Assembly: GCF_963678635.1 (NCBI RefSeq)
Contig: NC_087069.1
Coordinates: forward strand, 248,001-312,000
DNA length: 64,000 nucleotides
Direction of reading: 5' to 3'
Origin: Symsagittifera roscoffensis
Taxonomy: Eukaryota; Xenacoelomorpha; Acoela; Convolutidae
How positions within the stretch are numbered: position 1 is the first letter of the stretch; every line of letters starts with the position of its first letter. The position numbers and the translations under genes were made by a program. This document shows, in pieces, positions 1 to 24,879 of the stretch. The notes under the pieces are model-generated. The model made no database searches. It was not told where the DNA came from and saw only the letters and a list, made by a program, of their open reading frames with translations.

Positions 1-550
1 GGCTGTGACCCGCGGTCGAACATTTGTATCACATTCATATACTCACTGGACTGAGAATATCTTGGGCAAAATTTATGATACAATAGCCCAAAAGTTGCTC
101 AATTTTCTTAATTTGATTTAAGAAAATGGTTCTCTGCTAAATATAAGAATAATAAAACCTTGCTACAGACAAAAGGTCCAGCATTAGTCTGATATACTTT
201 TCGTTCTGTATATTACGGATTTATTGAGTATATTTAATACACTATGATTTCTTCTTAATCTGATTTAAAAAAAAAACTAAGTTACTGGTTTTTATTTAGG
301 ATTAGTTCATGCTTATAACACTGCCTAAGATCTTAAATAAAGACAAATAATAACTTATCAACCAAATGCTGTAACTTTTAACTGTCGTGTGTCTATTAGA
401 CAGATTTGCACCCTGCTTTTTTAGTTTGAACCCGAGGGAGTAATTTGCAGCCAGTTTAGCCGGAGGGGTGCTCTGATCTCTCGCTGGATCTCTGGTCTCT
501 GGCAGGCCCATTAAGCAAAATGTTTCAACAATAATAAACTAGATGGCAAC
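1..550. other. AT-rich flank, no gene recognised
   Basis: A GC-richer patch at about 415-510 could encode a short open stretch on the minus strand, but it has no recognisable domain and no convincing pair of splice sites. Confidence 0.4.
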
Positions 551-661
551 TTATTTATTGACTCTGTTCCCATTTCCGTGAGGATTGTATAAAGCGCGCA
601 ATAACATTCCCGCGGCTGGGGTAAACACCCCGCGGCACTGCAGACGCGCCAGTACCGACTG
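551..661 (-). CDS. Exon-like block, possible terminal exon of an unidentified gene
   Basis: On the minus strand a pyrimidine-rich tract ending in GGCAG precedes a 111-nt open frame of 36 residues that ends in TAA; an AATAAATAA motif overlaps the stop. It is much GC-richer than the DNA on either side. The reading begins QSVLARLQCRGVF and is not a family I recognise. An upstream exon would lie at higher coordinates, but none was found. It may equally be a non-coding GC-rich patch. Confidence 0.22.
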   Translation of the reverse strand, partial: QSVLARLQCRGVFTPAAGMLLRALYNPHGNGNRVNK

Positions 662-3379
662 CTGCCAGAACCAAAAAAATTAACCTCCCCCCACAAAAAA
701 ACTCTTCCCTAGATCTAAAGCAATTGTATCAAGGAGCACTTCAAATTGACCAGAAAAATGGCGAGATGAAACAACCTGCTCGTTTGGTTTTGAGATATTC
801 GTTTGAGAATCAAAGCAAAACAATATTTTCAATCTTCATCTACCGTTTTTTTGCTCATAACTTCGTTGTAAAAGTTGATGGTAATTTTAAAAACAGTCTA
901 AAATTTCCTGGAAATAAAACAAAGTGCAAGATGATGTCGATGTTGCTATTTTTTGATGCAGCTTTATTCTTCGATAGTATTAAACAGTACTTAATTAAGG
1001 AACCCTTCAAAATGTGAACCCAAAGTAGCTATCGGGCCTCACCCTCCCCGGCCAGTCTATTCGGTGAGTTTAAACAAGCTTTGTTTTTCTACTTTTGCAC
1101 TCTCGCGCTACGACGTTATTTGAATTCATTCACGTTTCTGTTGTTTGTGTCAATATATAAACAAAATCGGGGGCTTCTTTCAATCGACAGTTTCTGGGCT
1201 ATGCGTTTTTGCCTCGGGGGAAATTGCCACTTTTCCCAAAAAGTTTCCTGGGTTCGATCTAGTTTTAACAATAACTCAAGCTAGTTTAACTAACAAAGTG
1301 CTTCTCCATTAGATTGTTTCGTAGCTGCAAACCAAAAATCCAAAACTGTTTTGGGATACTTTTTTGCTTTTGGCATCCAAAGTGAAAATATATCACTTTT
1401 GAAACTTTGCTTTTGGGCTAAAATCCATTCACAATAATACTACACGTTGCTGCGGTCAATCCACCTACCCTCGGGTCAAGGAAAAGAAGATCCAGAAAAG
1501 AACCCAAAACAGGGAGCCGGATAATCAGTCAACTCCGATATGGTAATTTGTTTTTGCTACCTTTCCATATTTTTGGGCCCAAAGCATACCCCTTAACCAT
1601 CGTGTTCGAAATCACAAACCCATTATCTCCTAATTTGTTTTCCAAGTGAGAAAGATTTAAAAAATATTGACGCGGTTTTGGATTTTATTGCCTCAAAATT
1701 GATAAGATTTGAACCCATTTGAAAACTTTCAAACTGCAGTTCATCTTCCTATTTAGTAGTATTGTTTTGCCAAAAGGTAAGTATTACACTCGCAACAATT
1801 CAAAAACTTGCTTTTCATATGATCTTGATCAACCAAAAAGTCTGGATCCTCGTAAGTCAAAAGTGATGTTGAGTGCGCAGGAAAGGAAGTTTCGCATCCT
1901 ACAAAAGAACAAAAATATCGTCCTTAGTTTTTAATCAAGGTCACAAAATATTTTCGTTACGTTCGAAATTGGATCAAATTTCGAAACTAAAACGAGGAAA
2001 AAACTAATTTTTTCACGCTCAGAAAGGGATTTCGTTCAACAGTGCCAAAGTACAACTGTGCCGAAAGTGAAAATGTGTTCACCAATGCCGAAAATGGATG
2101 ATATTTCAAAATTTGATTTCTGTTTGTAAATTGTTGGCAATTTTGCCTGAATAATGTTTTGTTTTGGAGCGAAACCGAGAAAAAAAATGACAAATTTGCT
2201 GAGTTAATTGTTGGTTCAGACAGTCTTAAAAATAATTTTTCGGAACCATTGGACAACGTTTTTTTTTCCGGCTCTGTTGTACTTAGCCACTGTTCAACTG
2301 TCCCAATTAGACTTACCGTAATGGTATTTCTACTAGAGCTAAGAAAACCGATAGTCACCTTAAAAAAATGTCAATTATGTTGAAAGTTCGGGAACTTCAG
2401 CTCGAAACAATCACCCTAAAATATCACCCCAAAAAGAACACTAAAATGTACCTACTTCCAGTTAATTTCAAGGAAACCCTAAATAAATTACATCAGGTCA
2501 GTAACTTAAAAGTATACTTTTTCCGAAGGCTACGAAATAAATTTGCAGACGATTTTTTGAAATTATTTTCGAAATTAATATTTTAGGATAAAGTACATTT
2601 TGAGGGATTTGTATGTTCTCAACAAAATTCGAATCAAGGTACAGAGTCAAGATATGAATCTCAACTAGCAAAGATGAAACAAAAACTTTAACAATTTTAG
2701 ATTAAAATTTCATTTATAAAAATCAATCCGCGTCTGTTCTTTCCGTCTCTCAAATCTAGTGAATATAGGCTCTGTAGGCTACAGGCTTAGAAGATTGAAG
2801 GATTGCAGCTTGTAGAGAGATTTGAAAATGACAGCTTCAAGATGTTTCCACAAAAAAAAACGCGAAAACCCAATTAACTTGTTACAAAAGAAGTTCCTTT
2901 ATATACTTTTAATAATCATTTAAAAAAATATATTTTCATGATTTTATTTCGAAAAATTTCTGTTGAAATGTTTTACAATATTTGTCAGCTTACATAATTC
3001 TCATATGCAAGGACATTAGAAACCCGATAGGCTTAGCCAAGTGATGCCTTAACTGAGCACTACATTTCCGAACCCTAAGATACTAATAAGTTTCACCTAT
3101 GAGAAACTATAGTTCGTCCAATTCATACAACCCACTTTTTGGAAGAAAATAACTATCAATTTTTGTTTTACTTGTGATGTATAGATTACGAAAATCATGG
3201 ATTTTTTTTTCTTGACTATCATTAAGATTGTTCACTCAATCAGCAAAATCTGCAAAAGTCTTTGAAAAAAACAAGGTTTCTAATCCGGACACATTTTTTT
3301 CAGGACTATTGCCGGTGAAAGTATACGTTGGTTGGAATTTTTGTGACTTTTTGATGTTTCTTTATCTCAATCAATGTGT
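662..3379. other. AT-rich intergenic DNA, nothing recognised
   Basis: Homopolymer-rich sequence with only short chance ORFs. One basic, coding-looking stretch at about 1,455-1,550 (plus strand) ends beside a GTAATT donor-like site but has no acceptor or recognisable domain. Confidence 0.5.
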
Positions 3380-4720
3380 CCAACCTTAAATTTTTCAGAA
3401 AGTCTTTTCTCAAATCAAACGTAAAAACTCAGGTAATGTTTTGAATAGCTCGTATATGTGCTACTCTTTCCTTGAGCAGATTTTATCGGTTTCTCTAATT
3501 TATGTGACGGACTGATATCTCCGTTGTTTTCAACAAAATAATTTCCTTTCATTTTAATTTTTTGAATATTGTTTTATTAGCTGTGCCATACCCTACAACC
3601 CCATATTGCAGTATTGGCAGAAAATGATTAAAATAGCTTTTAATTTATTGTACTGCTGTTAGTCATTAGTTCGCGCAATTTTTGATGAGAAGGTCAAAAT
3701 AAAATTTAACATCTAATTTTGCGTCCATGTGAACTTTTAACGATAAAATCAAAATGAGATTTGAAATCTAGTTTTACTTCCATGTGAATGCCCAAATATT
3801 TAGTGTAGAGGTTTTTTTCGAAGACCACTAGTTCCTTCTTCTTTTTTCATCTGCTCCTATAAAAGTTTATTTTTTTGGTTTTGTAAAATTTAAAACTAGT
3901 TTGCGGTTTTTCAGCCAATTCACTTTTTTTGTTGAATCCTAATTGTATTGCTGTCAGTTTTTTTTTGCGTCACGGCTGTATCATCAAAGTACAAAAATGT
4001 GTTCATTGAGTTCGTAATTGTTGGTAAAAACTTCATCAAAAAATTGAAAAGTAGTTGCCCGAGGATTGACCCCTGTTGAAATCCACAGTGAAAAAACTTT
4101 AGTTTTGAAGTTTGAGATCATATGTCGACTAATTGTTATCTAAACTTCAATAATAATATCAACAATGCTTTAATGGGCTTTTAATAGAAGTTTATTAGGT
4201 GATACTTACCTCTAAATTTATGGATTTTTCCTGATTCCGCTTTTATGAATTGGTGTTATTATGAGCAATTTAAGACAGTCAGGAAAAAAACTTTACTCTA
4301 GTCATTCAATAATTAGTTTTGTCAGAGTATAGTTTATTGCCATTTCTACCTTTTTTATTGCAAATGTATTCAAGCCAAAAAAACGACAACTCTAATTTGT
4401 ATAAACTTTATAGAAAATCGAGGCAGTTAGCTTTTCCTAGCTTTTAGAAGAGAAAACTTCAAAAGAATTGTTTCTGTAGACTTTTTGAGTTGTTATACTT
4501 TTCTCAACCACTTGAGGTCCTAGATTGGCAAAAAACTGGTGTAAGTTTTCAATTTTTTCGTGGCTTAGGTTAAAAGATATTTTTGCCTTGACCCGATAAT
4601 TGTTCCAAACGATTTAAAAAAGCTCTTGTGTTATATTTTGCCTCATTTTCGTTTCCCGGCAATCAGTTTTTGTGATGCAGGTCTAGTTGAGATGGTCACT
4701 TCTTTATCTAATACTATGTA
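3380..4720 (-). pseudogene. Decayed non-LTR (LINE-type) retrotransposon reverse transcriptase
   Basis: Minus-strand translation, with many stops and frame changes, gives non-LTR RT landmarks in the correct order. At about 4.55-4.45 kb there is a linker resembling 'FANLGPQVVEKS'. At about 4.3 kb is the fingers motif FPDCLKLLIITPIHKSG. At about 4.08 kb is GFQQGSILGQLLFN, the usual GxPQGSxLGPLLF. At about 4.0 kb is LYFDDTAVT, the catalytic YADD box with Ala changed to Phe. At about 3.77 kb is KYLGIHMEVKLDFKSH, and at about 3.6 kb a thumb-like ILQYGVVGYGTAN. No endonuclease domain or 3' tail is clear. The motifs fit the Jockey/CR1/Rex-like group; the exact clade is uncertain. It is dead and old compared with the copy at the right edge of the window. 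Confidence 0.75.
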
Positions 4721-7700
4721 ATTAAGTTTTCGTGTTTTGATTTTTTACATATTCAGTTTTTTTTTTCGTTGTTTGTAGTTTTAGTTGGGACAAAACTATT
4801 TATGTTTCTTGCCTTTATCTGATGAATTAACTGAAAAAGTCTCAATAAAATTTAAGTTTTTAATTTTTTTGTCGTGCTTTTGTTATTTATGCACAACTTT
4901 AAATTTCATTTTCTCGGAAATTTTCCGGTCTTCTATCGTTTTGCTTTCTATCAATGTTTGTATCTTTTTGATTGAGGTTTTATCAGGTTTGAAACTTGAT
5001 TTACTACAATTGCTAAATAGTCACCGAGAAAACGTAAGATTGTATGATTTTAACGAAATCCAATACTTAACAAAGAAATTTTTGTCAATTGATGTTTGTT
5101 TCTAAATTTTTTATTCAAGGGCGTGGTTTCTTCGCTTGATCTGGCAAAACTTTTTTGAAAACAAAACCACTTGTTGTCAATTACAAACCGTACTAAAAAA
5201 TATCGACTCGCGAAGACCAAGTATTTTACGATGCTACATTTACTGGAGTCAGTTTACTACTGGCTAAACTGTTTTTTTAATCCAAACAAGGCCACCCTTG
5301 AAATCATTTAGATTGTTTTAAAATGTTACAGATACACTGATTGAGTCTCAAAGTACACTCAAAGTAAGCATACATAGTAACTAAAAATTTTAAACTCAAC
5401 ATAAGCATACATAGTAACTGAAAAAATTGACAAGAGCTGTAATTTTGTAAAAAGAAAAGAGGTTACAAATGAATCCAGAAAAGTTGTTCCCTATTTTGAT
5501 ATAATTTTGCAAAGATAAACTAGTCACTCAAACTAGTTATTTGAATTCGTATTCTTACTTTAAGCTTAAGAAATCAAAAATTTTCATGTGTATTGAGTCG
5601 AAAAATCTTAAAATTCAATTTGAATAATATTTTTATGATGAGATTTCCAAAACAAAACCTTAAAAAACTTTCTATTTTTCAGGCAAGGTTTTGAAAAAAA
5701 AGGATTTCTTTTTTTGGCACAAACTTTCATTATAGTTGTTTTTTCGAAGATTCATTTTTATATCAGGATTTTACTGCCCATAATGTTTAAAGGTCTGCAA
5801 GCAAAAAAAATAGGGAAAAAAGAAAAAATGGCTGGTTTAAATATCAAATCAGTTTTGCGCTTGAAGGTGAAAAAAGTTTTTGTGCTGATTTCAAGATTTC
5901 AATTTGAAGACCTTTTAGCCTCACAGTCAGGACAATTTTAATCATGCAGTTTCCAGGAACGTAAAACTGTTATATCTTTACTGCGCCTAAAATTGTTCAC
6001 CGTTTTTTCGTTGCGATCCGCCGACAATTAGGTCAAAACAACAGAAAGATAAGTTTTATTATACTTTCACTTGTTTAACGAAATTATTTTGTATTCGTAT
6101 GACTACCATTTGCCCAAAAACTTATCATATGGAATTGTAAGACAAGCCTTTTCAGTCTAATCTGGTAAATATCGAAATAAAAGTTTTTTCTAAGCTTTTA
6201 ACTTCAAAATGAACTGTGGTCGGAGCATTGAGCTAAAATCTTACAAAAAACTTGGCTCTACTTTTACATTTTTTTATATTTTCAAAGCTCTCAAAGTTAC
6301 TACATGATTAAAGCGTATCTATTAATGACTGAAATAAACCTGTGTGAACTTATATTAAACTTTCAAAAGTTAACAAATTTCTTTTTAAAACCATTAATTT
6401 GTAGAAAACCTTTCACATTAAAATCATCTTTGATCGGAGCAATCTATGCCTTTCTTCTTTGCTACTAATATTATCATCACTGCAATCAAAAAACATCAGA
6501 TATTATTTCGTTGCTCGTGTGTAATGTCTATCAGAAGTGTTCATCCATGCTGCTTGTAGAAAATTTCTTCTGCAAATTCTTTTTTCCGATTAATTCCGGT
6601 GAATCGGTTTAATTAATCGCCGAAAATGGGGGCCCAGGTGTTGGTTGAAATTGGATTTTTGTTTATATTTGCATTTTCCTCTTCTTTTGATTGTCATTAG
6701 TTCATTTTAATTCCACCTGTGGGCACTTTCTAATTTAAGTATACTCGCTACATGCACTTGTGAGTTGGAATATATTTCAACAGGGTCAAAAGAGTCTTTT
6801 TTACTGGATTCGCTTAAATTGATGAATTAACTATTGCGACTCAATTTTTACACTTCCCAATTGCCTTTAATTAGTAAATTATACACCAATTAACAACAGT
6901 CAATTTTTGTAATTCATAATTTTTTCTCATATTAATTTACAATTTTTACAATTTATTTAAAAAAGGACTTTAAAATCTGTTTCTTCGGATTGTTTTTCGT
7001 TTTTTAAATTAGATTTGGCTTCAGGGTTCTTTCGACACCAAAGGATTAATAAAGCTGTCAGTTATTGTAAACATTCAATCTACCATCGTGTTTTACAATA
7101 ATAAACTATCCAGTTATTTCAGTCCCCGTATTATAAGCAAGTTCATAACCCAAGTTAGTCTTCCGTATTAAGTTAGATTTTAGAGTAGCTCCTGTTAGGT
7201 TGAACGGATTGTTAATCCTAAAATTAATCTAGTTATCTAGTATTCAATTACAAGTTTACTAATTGGTAATAATAGTGAATTAGTACTGCCATCTTGTTTA
7301 TTCATTCAGCTTAAGTGTACATTAAAGTATTTAATCGTGTATAATTTACATTAATAAAATGAATATTGAAAAAGAGCCGATTGTGTGTCTAAAAGATATA
7401 GCCAATGAAAGAGCTTGATCTGACAGCGAATCAAATCGCTCAGAGCAACTTTGCCTCTGGTTCAAACGTAACATCAAATTATTTATGATCTCTGCGCGAA
7501 ATCAACCAGCAGAAAAAAATCTTCGATAATTGAAAAACAAAATATTTCAACCGGAAAATATTTTTTGTTTAGAAAATTTGAATTCTTGCCAATATTTTTC
7601 CAGATCCAACTCTAACTGAAGAAAAAATTTTGAAAAATACCAGTTTCTGAATTCAAATTAAATCCGCACTCTTCAACCCCAATTCAGTAGTTTTGCCCGA

Positions 7701-8051
7701 AGCATCCGAAAAAGTTGGAGAAAAAAGAGGGAATTAATCCTACTTGCTTTCTTTCCTGACATTCCGTCTCCATTTTATTACTCGAAGCTAAAATCGAGAA
7801 TTAAACTCTGAATTTCGAGATAAAAGCCATTTTTTCACTACCTTCACATTTATAACTTCCAAGCCTAGCAGCAAGGAAAATCAGAGCAGCAGCGGTTTTT
7901 ATCCCGAGTAAAGCTAGTTAGATATAACTTTACAACCACATCTAGTTTTGCTAGTTATAAATTCTAGTTCAAAAACCCCTCGGCTCAATTGGGAAGCTCA
8001 TCTTTTTTGAATTACAACTGCGCGATATTTCGGCGCCAATTCGCCCCAAGT
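4721..8051. other. AT-rich intergenic DNA upstream of the AP-2 gene
   Basis: No gene seen. The first few hundred bases may be the 5' remainder of the LINE relic. The stretch 6.6-8.0 kb is less homopolymeric and could carry regulatory sequence for the downstream gene, but I see nothing specific. Confidence 0.4.
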
Positions 8052-8067
8052 TAGTCTGCGCAGACTA
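8052..8067. promoter_or_regulatory. Perfect 16-bp palindrome upstream of the AP-2 TATA box
   Basis: TAGTCTGCGCAGACTA is its own reverse complement over all 16 bases. It lies 12 bp upstream of a TATAAAA box. It looks like a binding site for a dimeric factor; the factor is unknown and the assignment is inference. Confidence 0.35.
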
Positions 8068-8079
8068 GGCAGTTGCAGC

Positions 8080-8086
8080 TATAAAA
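8080..8086 (+). promoter_or_regulatory. Candidate TATA box of the AP-2 gene
   Basis: TATAAAA lies 218 bp upstream of the chosen start codon, where local sequence changes from AT-rich to a GC-richer, pyrimidine-rich leader (8,100-8,300) that would be the 5' UTR. A start near 8,110 would be expected. Not confirmed by any transcript. Confidence 0.35.
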
Positions 8087-8303
8087 CTAATACCCAAGAA
8101 GACATCTAGAATATCCCCCCACAAACAGCACGTCTCCAAATACATCACCACTGCCACACTATAGCCCGCAACCACGTATAACAGCGCCACAACATCCCGC
8201 CGCCACCGCCACGCCATCGCCTCTGGTTTCGCTTGCTTGTTCTGCTTTCTTGTCGGTTATAAACAGTTATTAACTAGTCTAACTGCTACTGTGGATAAAT
8301 AGA

Positions 8304-19985
<11,682 letters not shown>

Positions 19986-20569
19986 ACAAAAACAACCATC
20001 AAACCAGTTCTTAGAACTGCTTGAGAAGTGGTGGCCGATAAACAAATTGTTTGCTTTCGACCCAGTCACAGCGAGGAAATCACAGACAGTTTCTTGTTTT
20101 GGTGCTAAAACAATTTTTCGACTTTCAGGCAGTTCGACGCTTCGTGCAATAACAATTTATGACAAAACTCTCTAAAAATAGCAATGATTTTACGAATACT
20201 TTGTTTCTCCATTTTATTGAGTTTTATCCTTTTGACCTTTACAATGTGACTCTTTTGAGTAGATTATTGATAGTTCATTGACTAGTCATTTAGATGTGTA
20301 TATATTTATATATTCTTGCACAAATCGTTATCCTTAACTGATCACAGTTCAATTTCATTTTTTCAATCCTTATTTTTTGTTAGCAATAAGAGGAGCTTGA
20401 TTTATTTTATTGATAAAAGGACTTCTAGCACGACAAAGAAACGACGAAAACAGTTGCTAATATCTTTGCAGTTATTGCACAGCAGAATATTAAAAGCAAA
20501 AACTTTTTGTTTTCAAAATTTAGAAATTTTTTCGATATTTTTCTCACTGTTTTTTTTTTCAGTTCACTT

Positions 20570-20990
20570 TTTCTGTGTCTCAATTGCCAATTTAAATACA
20601 AAAATACAAAACAAGCAACTCTAGCTTAAATTGGCATCAAAAAGGCTAGTTTTGAATTAAGAGGTACTGTATGCCGAAACAAAATTGATCAAATTAAACG
20701 AAAACAGTCGGATGCTGAGCAAGTAACACAGAATGATCCTCCTCGCGAGTTTTCAAATAAAAAACTACAAACATTTTTTTATATTGTTCCATTCATTGTT
20801 TTTATTGTCAACAGTCAGTGAGAATGAATTGCAATCTCAAAACAGAAAACTGAGAAAGAAAAACGTTTTTTTTTAATTAGTGAGCGTTTTCGAAAATGTC
20901 AAGGCGCATTTCGCGTAATTGAGGGCAACTAAGAAATCGTCCGGCTCGACAAAAATGCTATTATTACAATTTCACATTTGTAGCACTTAC
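20570..20990 (+). repeat. Diverged direct repeat, copy 1
   Basis: Shares ordered blocks with 22,440-22,850: AAGAGGTAC, GAGCAAGT, AGAATGATCCT-like, GTCAGTGAGAATGA, GAGCGTTTT and GCTCGACAAAAATGC. Spacing is maintained over about 410 bp. The function is unknown. Confidence 0.6.
20756..20761 (+). promoter_or_regulatory. Candidate polyadenylation signal of the AP-2 gene
   Basis: First AATAAA downstream of the stop codon, implying a 3' UTR of about 0.8 kb. It falls inside a diverged direct repeat, so it may be fortuitous. Confidence 0.3.
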
Positions 20991-21862
20991 ATTTTACCCG
21001 TCTAGATTATTGCCGGATTATTTTTTTGTTGCTTGAAAGTGTATGACCAGCATTTTATCTCGCTTTATGCTATTGTGTTTAGTCCTATCCACAGATTTGG
21101 CAAGAGTTCCACAGATTTTTCCACACAAAAGCAAAAGTTTTTAAAAAGGTGTCTGGCTGCGTACAAAACACAAAGTCTGATTTCTCATTCTTTCGAGTCT
21201 GGACTACGTTATAAAAAAACTGTTTTCTAAGAAACATTCTTTTGGGCATTAAAAAGATTTTGCAACTGAAAAAAAATTAGTTTTCTCCCTGGATGTCTTC
21301 CCCAATAGTGTTGTATAAGAAAAACAGACGAGCAGTTTTTTTTTTGCTTGGAGCTCTTCCCTTGTTATTATTGTACAGGCCATATTCGAATCATTTTTTT
21401 GGAAAAATTCATTACGAGGCCAAACTGTGCACTGGATAGGCGCACAATTTTGTGTCTGGGTGTTCCTGGATTCTAGAGACAACTTTTAAAACATGCTAAA
21501 TATTTGTCGGAACAATCAAAGAAACTGAAATAACAAAAAAAGTGAGCGTCCTCGTTGCGGAATACGTTTACAATCCACAAAAGGCACAATTTGGCCTCGT
21601 AATGTTCTCTTCTCTCACAATTATTGGGTTATTAAATTGTTTTTGTTTACGATAGGCAGCAGAACTTATCGAGTTTTGAAGATATTTTTCAGTACATTGG
21701 CTGGTTTTTTGTTCACGCATTACTGATATAATTTCTTGAAACATGAAACCAAGGATGAAACGAAAAAACTCGGATACTGTGCTAGTAATACAATTTGTAC
21801 TTATGAGCAATCTTTTCATAGAAAAAAACAATCAATTACACAATTACAAAACACAAACAAAA

Positions 21863-21960
21863 CAATCAATGAGTATTTTTGAAAATATCAAGGCGCATTC
21901 GAGTATTCGATGGCAATTAAGAAAATGCTATCCGCACCAGAGTTCCATCGATAATAATCG
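21863..21960 (+). repeat. Partial third copy of the same repeat
   Basis: TTTGAAAATATCAAGGCGCATT and GGCAATTAAGAAA here match TTCGAAAATGTCAAGGCGCA and GGCAACTAAGAAA of copy 1. Confidence 0.5.
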
Positions 21961-22439
21961 ATTATAATTGAAAATTTTTGTCTAAAATGTTGTCATTATT
22001 ATTCCTTATTGTTGTAAATTTAGACCACAAAATCGACTATATTGTCATTATAATCAATTTTTTTCGTGAAAACACAATCCATTTTTAACTATTCAATTAA
22101 CAGTTTTGTGCGAAATCAATTGCAAAGCTTGCAATATTTTTGCATTACTCACGGCCTACTCGCAAACTTTTCGTGTTTTTTTTTTAATTTTTTTTTGTTT
22201 TGGGTTTAAGTTTGCTGATAGTATGGTTTTGCTTAATATAAATTTATTGTTTGCAGCTATATAAAAAATACACTTGTTTAACTCTTGGTTTTGTCAAAAA
22301 GCTGAAAAATGACCTGTTTTTAAGATAAAAGAGATTATTGTAAGTTTAGGAAAGAACGAAACTAGTTGCTGTTTGCATTGCAGTTTTCAAGTTTGCAGTT
22401 TTTTGGATATTTTTTGTGGAATTGGTTTCCAAGGGCTAA

Positions 22440-22850
22440 TTTGTTTCTAATTTAAACAAAAAAATTTATGAAGCGAGCAAAACAGCTTAAACTGGCTTTT
22501 TTTCAAAAAAAACAAATTTTAATCAAAGAGGTACAGCATAAACTTTTATTGGAAAATAAAAGTGTCAGATAATGAGCAAGTCATTCAAAATGATCCTATT
22601 CAACAATTTTTAGATAAAAAAGGAAATGACAAACACTTGGTCCGAAATTATCCGATTATTTTCAAAATTCATTTACAGTCAGTGAGAATAAGTTGAACTG
22701 TTAAGCAATCTGAATTTTCAGTTCTCAAATTAGAAATGAAAATCGAAAAAAAAAATTGTTGTTGAGCGTTTTGATGGCAATTTAAAAACCTCCTGGCTCA
22801 ACAAAAATGCCACTCATGCAATTTGACAATTGTTAAGCAAAAAGTTAACA
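22440..22850 (+). repeat. Diverged direct repeat, copy 2
   Basis: See copy 1 (20,570). The period between the two full copies is about 1.87 kb. Confidence 0.6.
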
Positions 22851-22859
22851 CTTCAAGAC

Positions 22860-24780
22860 ATTTTGTTGATAATTGTAAAATTAGTACTTTCTCGTTCGAC
22901 TTATTAAAAAGAAAAAGAAATTAAGTTTAAGTGTTTATGACTACCACACCTTATCCTAAGGTGAAAAAAAGTAAAACGAACAAGTCAAAGAGCACATGAA
23001 TCACCCGGAGAAACGGAGAAATTCAACGCATATTTATATCACTAACTTTCCGTGTACAAATAAAAAGCTTCTTTTTCAAAAAATTGAGATTTTGAAAAGT
23101 GCAGCCTGCTTTTTGGTGCTCATTAGTAGTTAAATTGTACAAAAATTAAACAAACAGAAAACTGGATGCACAAAAAATCCATATTCTGAAGTTTATCTCG
23201 CTTGCGTGAAACAACTGAGTCTGGACAAAACAATACAATTTTTGTACAAAACATTACAACTTTCTTTGCCATTTTTTGGAAAGATATTGTAAGCGCATAA
23301 AAATCAGGTTGCGTCCATGTTCTATTTTTTCTAGAGTTTGTTACCGTTACATGTTGCGTGAAATATGAAAATCTTGATATATTCCACAAAAGTTTGGTTG
23401 CAAAAGAAAAAAAACTAATCATACATTTTTCGTACGATGATCTATCATGACTATCTTTTTTTTTAAAAAAAAACACACTTTAATAAAATTTACAGCTAGC
23501 TTTTTGCCACTTGAAGGTCAACCCGTAAAATAGTTTTATATTTATGAAACATTCAATTTTGAAGAGAAAACGATTATTCCTCTTCAATGTTTCCAGTTTT
23601 GTGGATAACTATCGTAACACGAACATATCATCCTTTTTCTTCGTCTTGACCAACTCTTTTCATCTTGCACGATAAATTAGTCAATGCATCAAACACCAAC
23701 TGCTATCGTTTCCTTGGCTTAGTTGTCTTACAATCTCAAAGGTTTCAATCATGACACCTGCCAAAAGTCTGTTCATTAATTGTCGCAAAGTTATTTGCTA
23801 TTAGAATAGGTAGCCACATCCGTTTTTTTCCTGGGCAGCGTACTCCACTATAAAATCTCAGCAACGCTGGTCAAGCTTCGGATCTGTTTTCGATCTGTTT
23901 GCTTCCTAACCACTATATGTAGCCATGTCTCTCATCTTCTCCCAAAATAATAGTACCTCTACCGTTTTTCATGTATCCTCGATTTCAATTGCTCATCGAT
24001 TTGTTTCTAAGTAAGTTCAATGTGAACAGCTCACACTTTTCTGACGTCAACAGACAATCCACATAATCTCGTCACAGGTAACTCAAGATCAATACAGAAG
24101 AAAAAAGTAACACAACCAAACAATTTTGAAAACTCCTTCTGAAACCTTGTGATCATTAAATTGTTTCATTTCTGGTGTGAAAACAAAACGTTAGAAACAC
24201 ATTTTTGCCTGAATCATGAACTGAAACAGAAAAAAGTGGTATCTGACAGGCTGTGAGCCACCAAGAGAATAAAATTTGTAGATTTCGATCCCAAAAAAAA
24301 ACCAGTGAACAATGAGAACTTCCAATTCATATTTTGAGAGATGAAACTTCACGTCATGTGTTTTTGCTCGGCTTAAAAAAACTCGTAAAAAAACTCCAAA
24401 GTCTTATTGAATAAACTAGGTATATCGCTATCAAGGACTTCATTTGAACAAACTAGATATATAACTATCAAGGGTCAAAATTTGACAAAGTAGCAACCAA
24501 ATTTTTCAGTCTTCTCAAAAATTTTCCCTCATTTTTTGTTTTTAGTTTCTCTAGTTGCGTTAATTTTTTTCTCCAGTATATACCTTAGTCTTTTTCCTAG
24601 AGCAGTATTTTTTTTGCTATTTGTTCCTTCATCAACTCAAATTGATCTTCTTGTTTGCTTCAAATTCAAAGATTGAAACTCTAACTGGATTTATCACTCA
24701 AACACAATGAATTCACTTCAAAAAATTAAGCGTTTGTCGCTGTTTTAACGCTGAAAGTTTATGGGCCCAGTTCCCAAAAA
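22860..24780. other. AT-rich intergenic DNA
   Basis: No gene recognised. A short duplication at about 24,415-24,475 repeats AACTAG(G/A)TATAT..CTATCAAGG twice. Confidence 0.45.
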
Positions 24781-24879
24781 TGAGTGGAGTCAGGAGTCAG
24801 GGTTGGCTGTCTATTCAAACGAACAAAATGAGATTTGCTGTGGAGTTGTGGCAGAAAAAAGAAACACAACCTGAGATAG

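Noticed and set aside
1251-1262. GGGTTCGATCT, like a tRNA B box
   Set aside because: No A box, anticodon arm or acceptor pairing can be drawn around it.
1455-1550. Basic stretch resembling a bZIP basic region
   Set aside because: It contains KEKKIQKRTQNRE but lacks the invariant N-x-x-A-A pattern and a leucine zipper, and no acceptor site is present.
23123-23476. 117-codon minus-strand ORF
   Set aside because: AT-driven, rich in Phe/Lys/Ser, no domain, no splice or promoter context.
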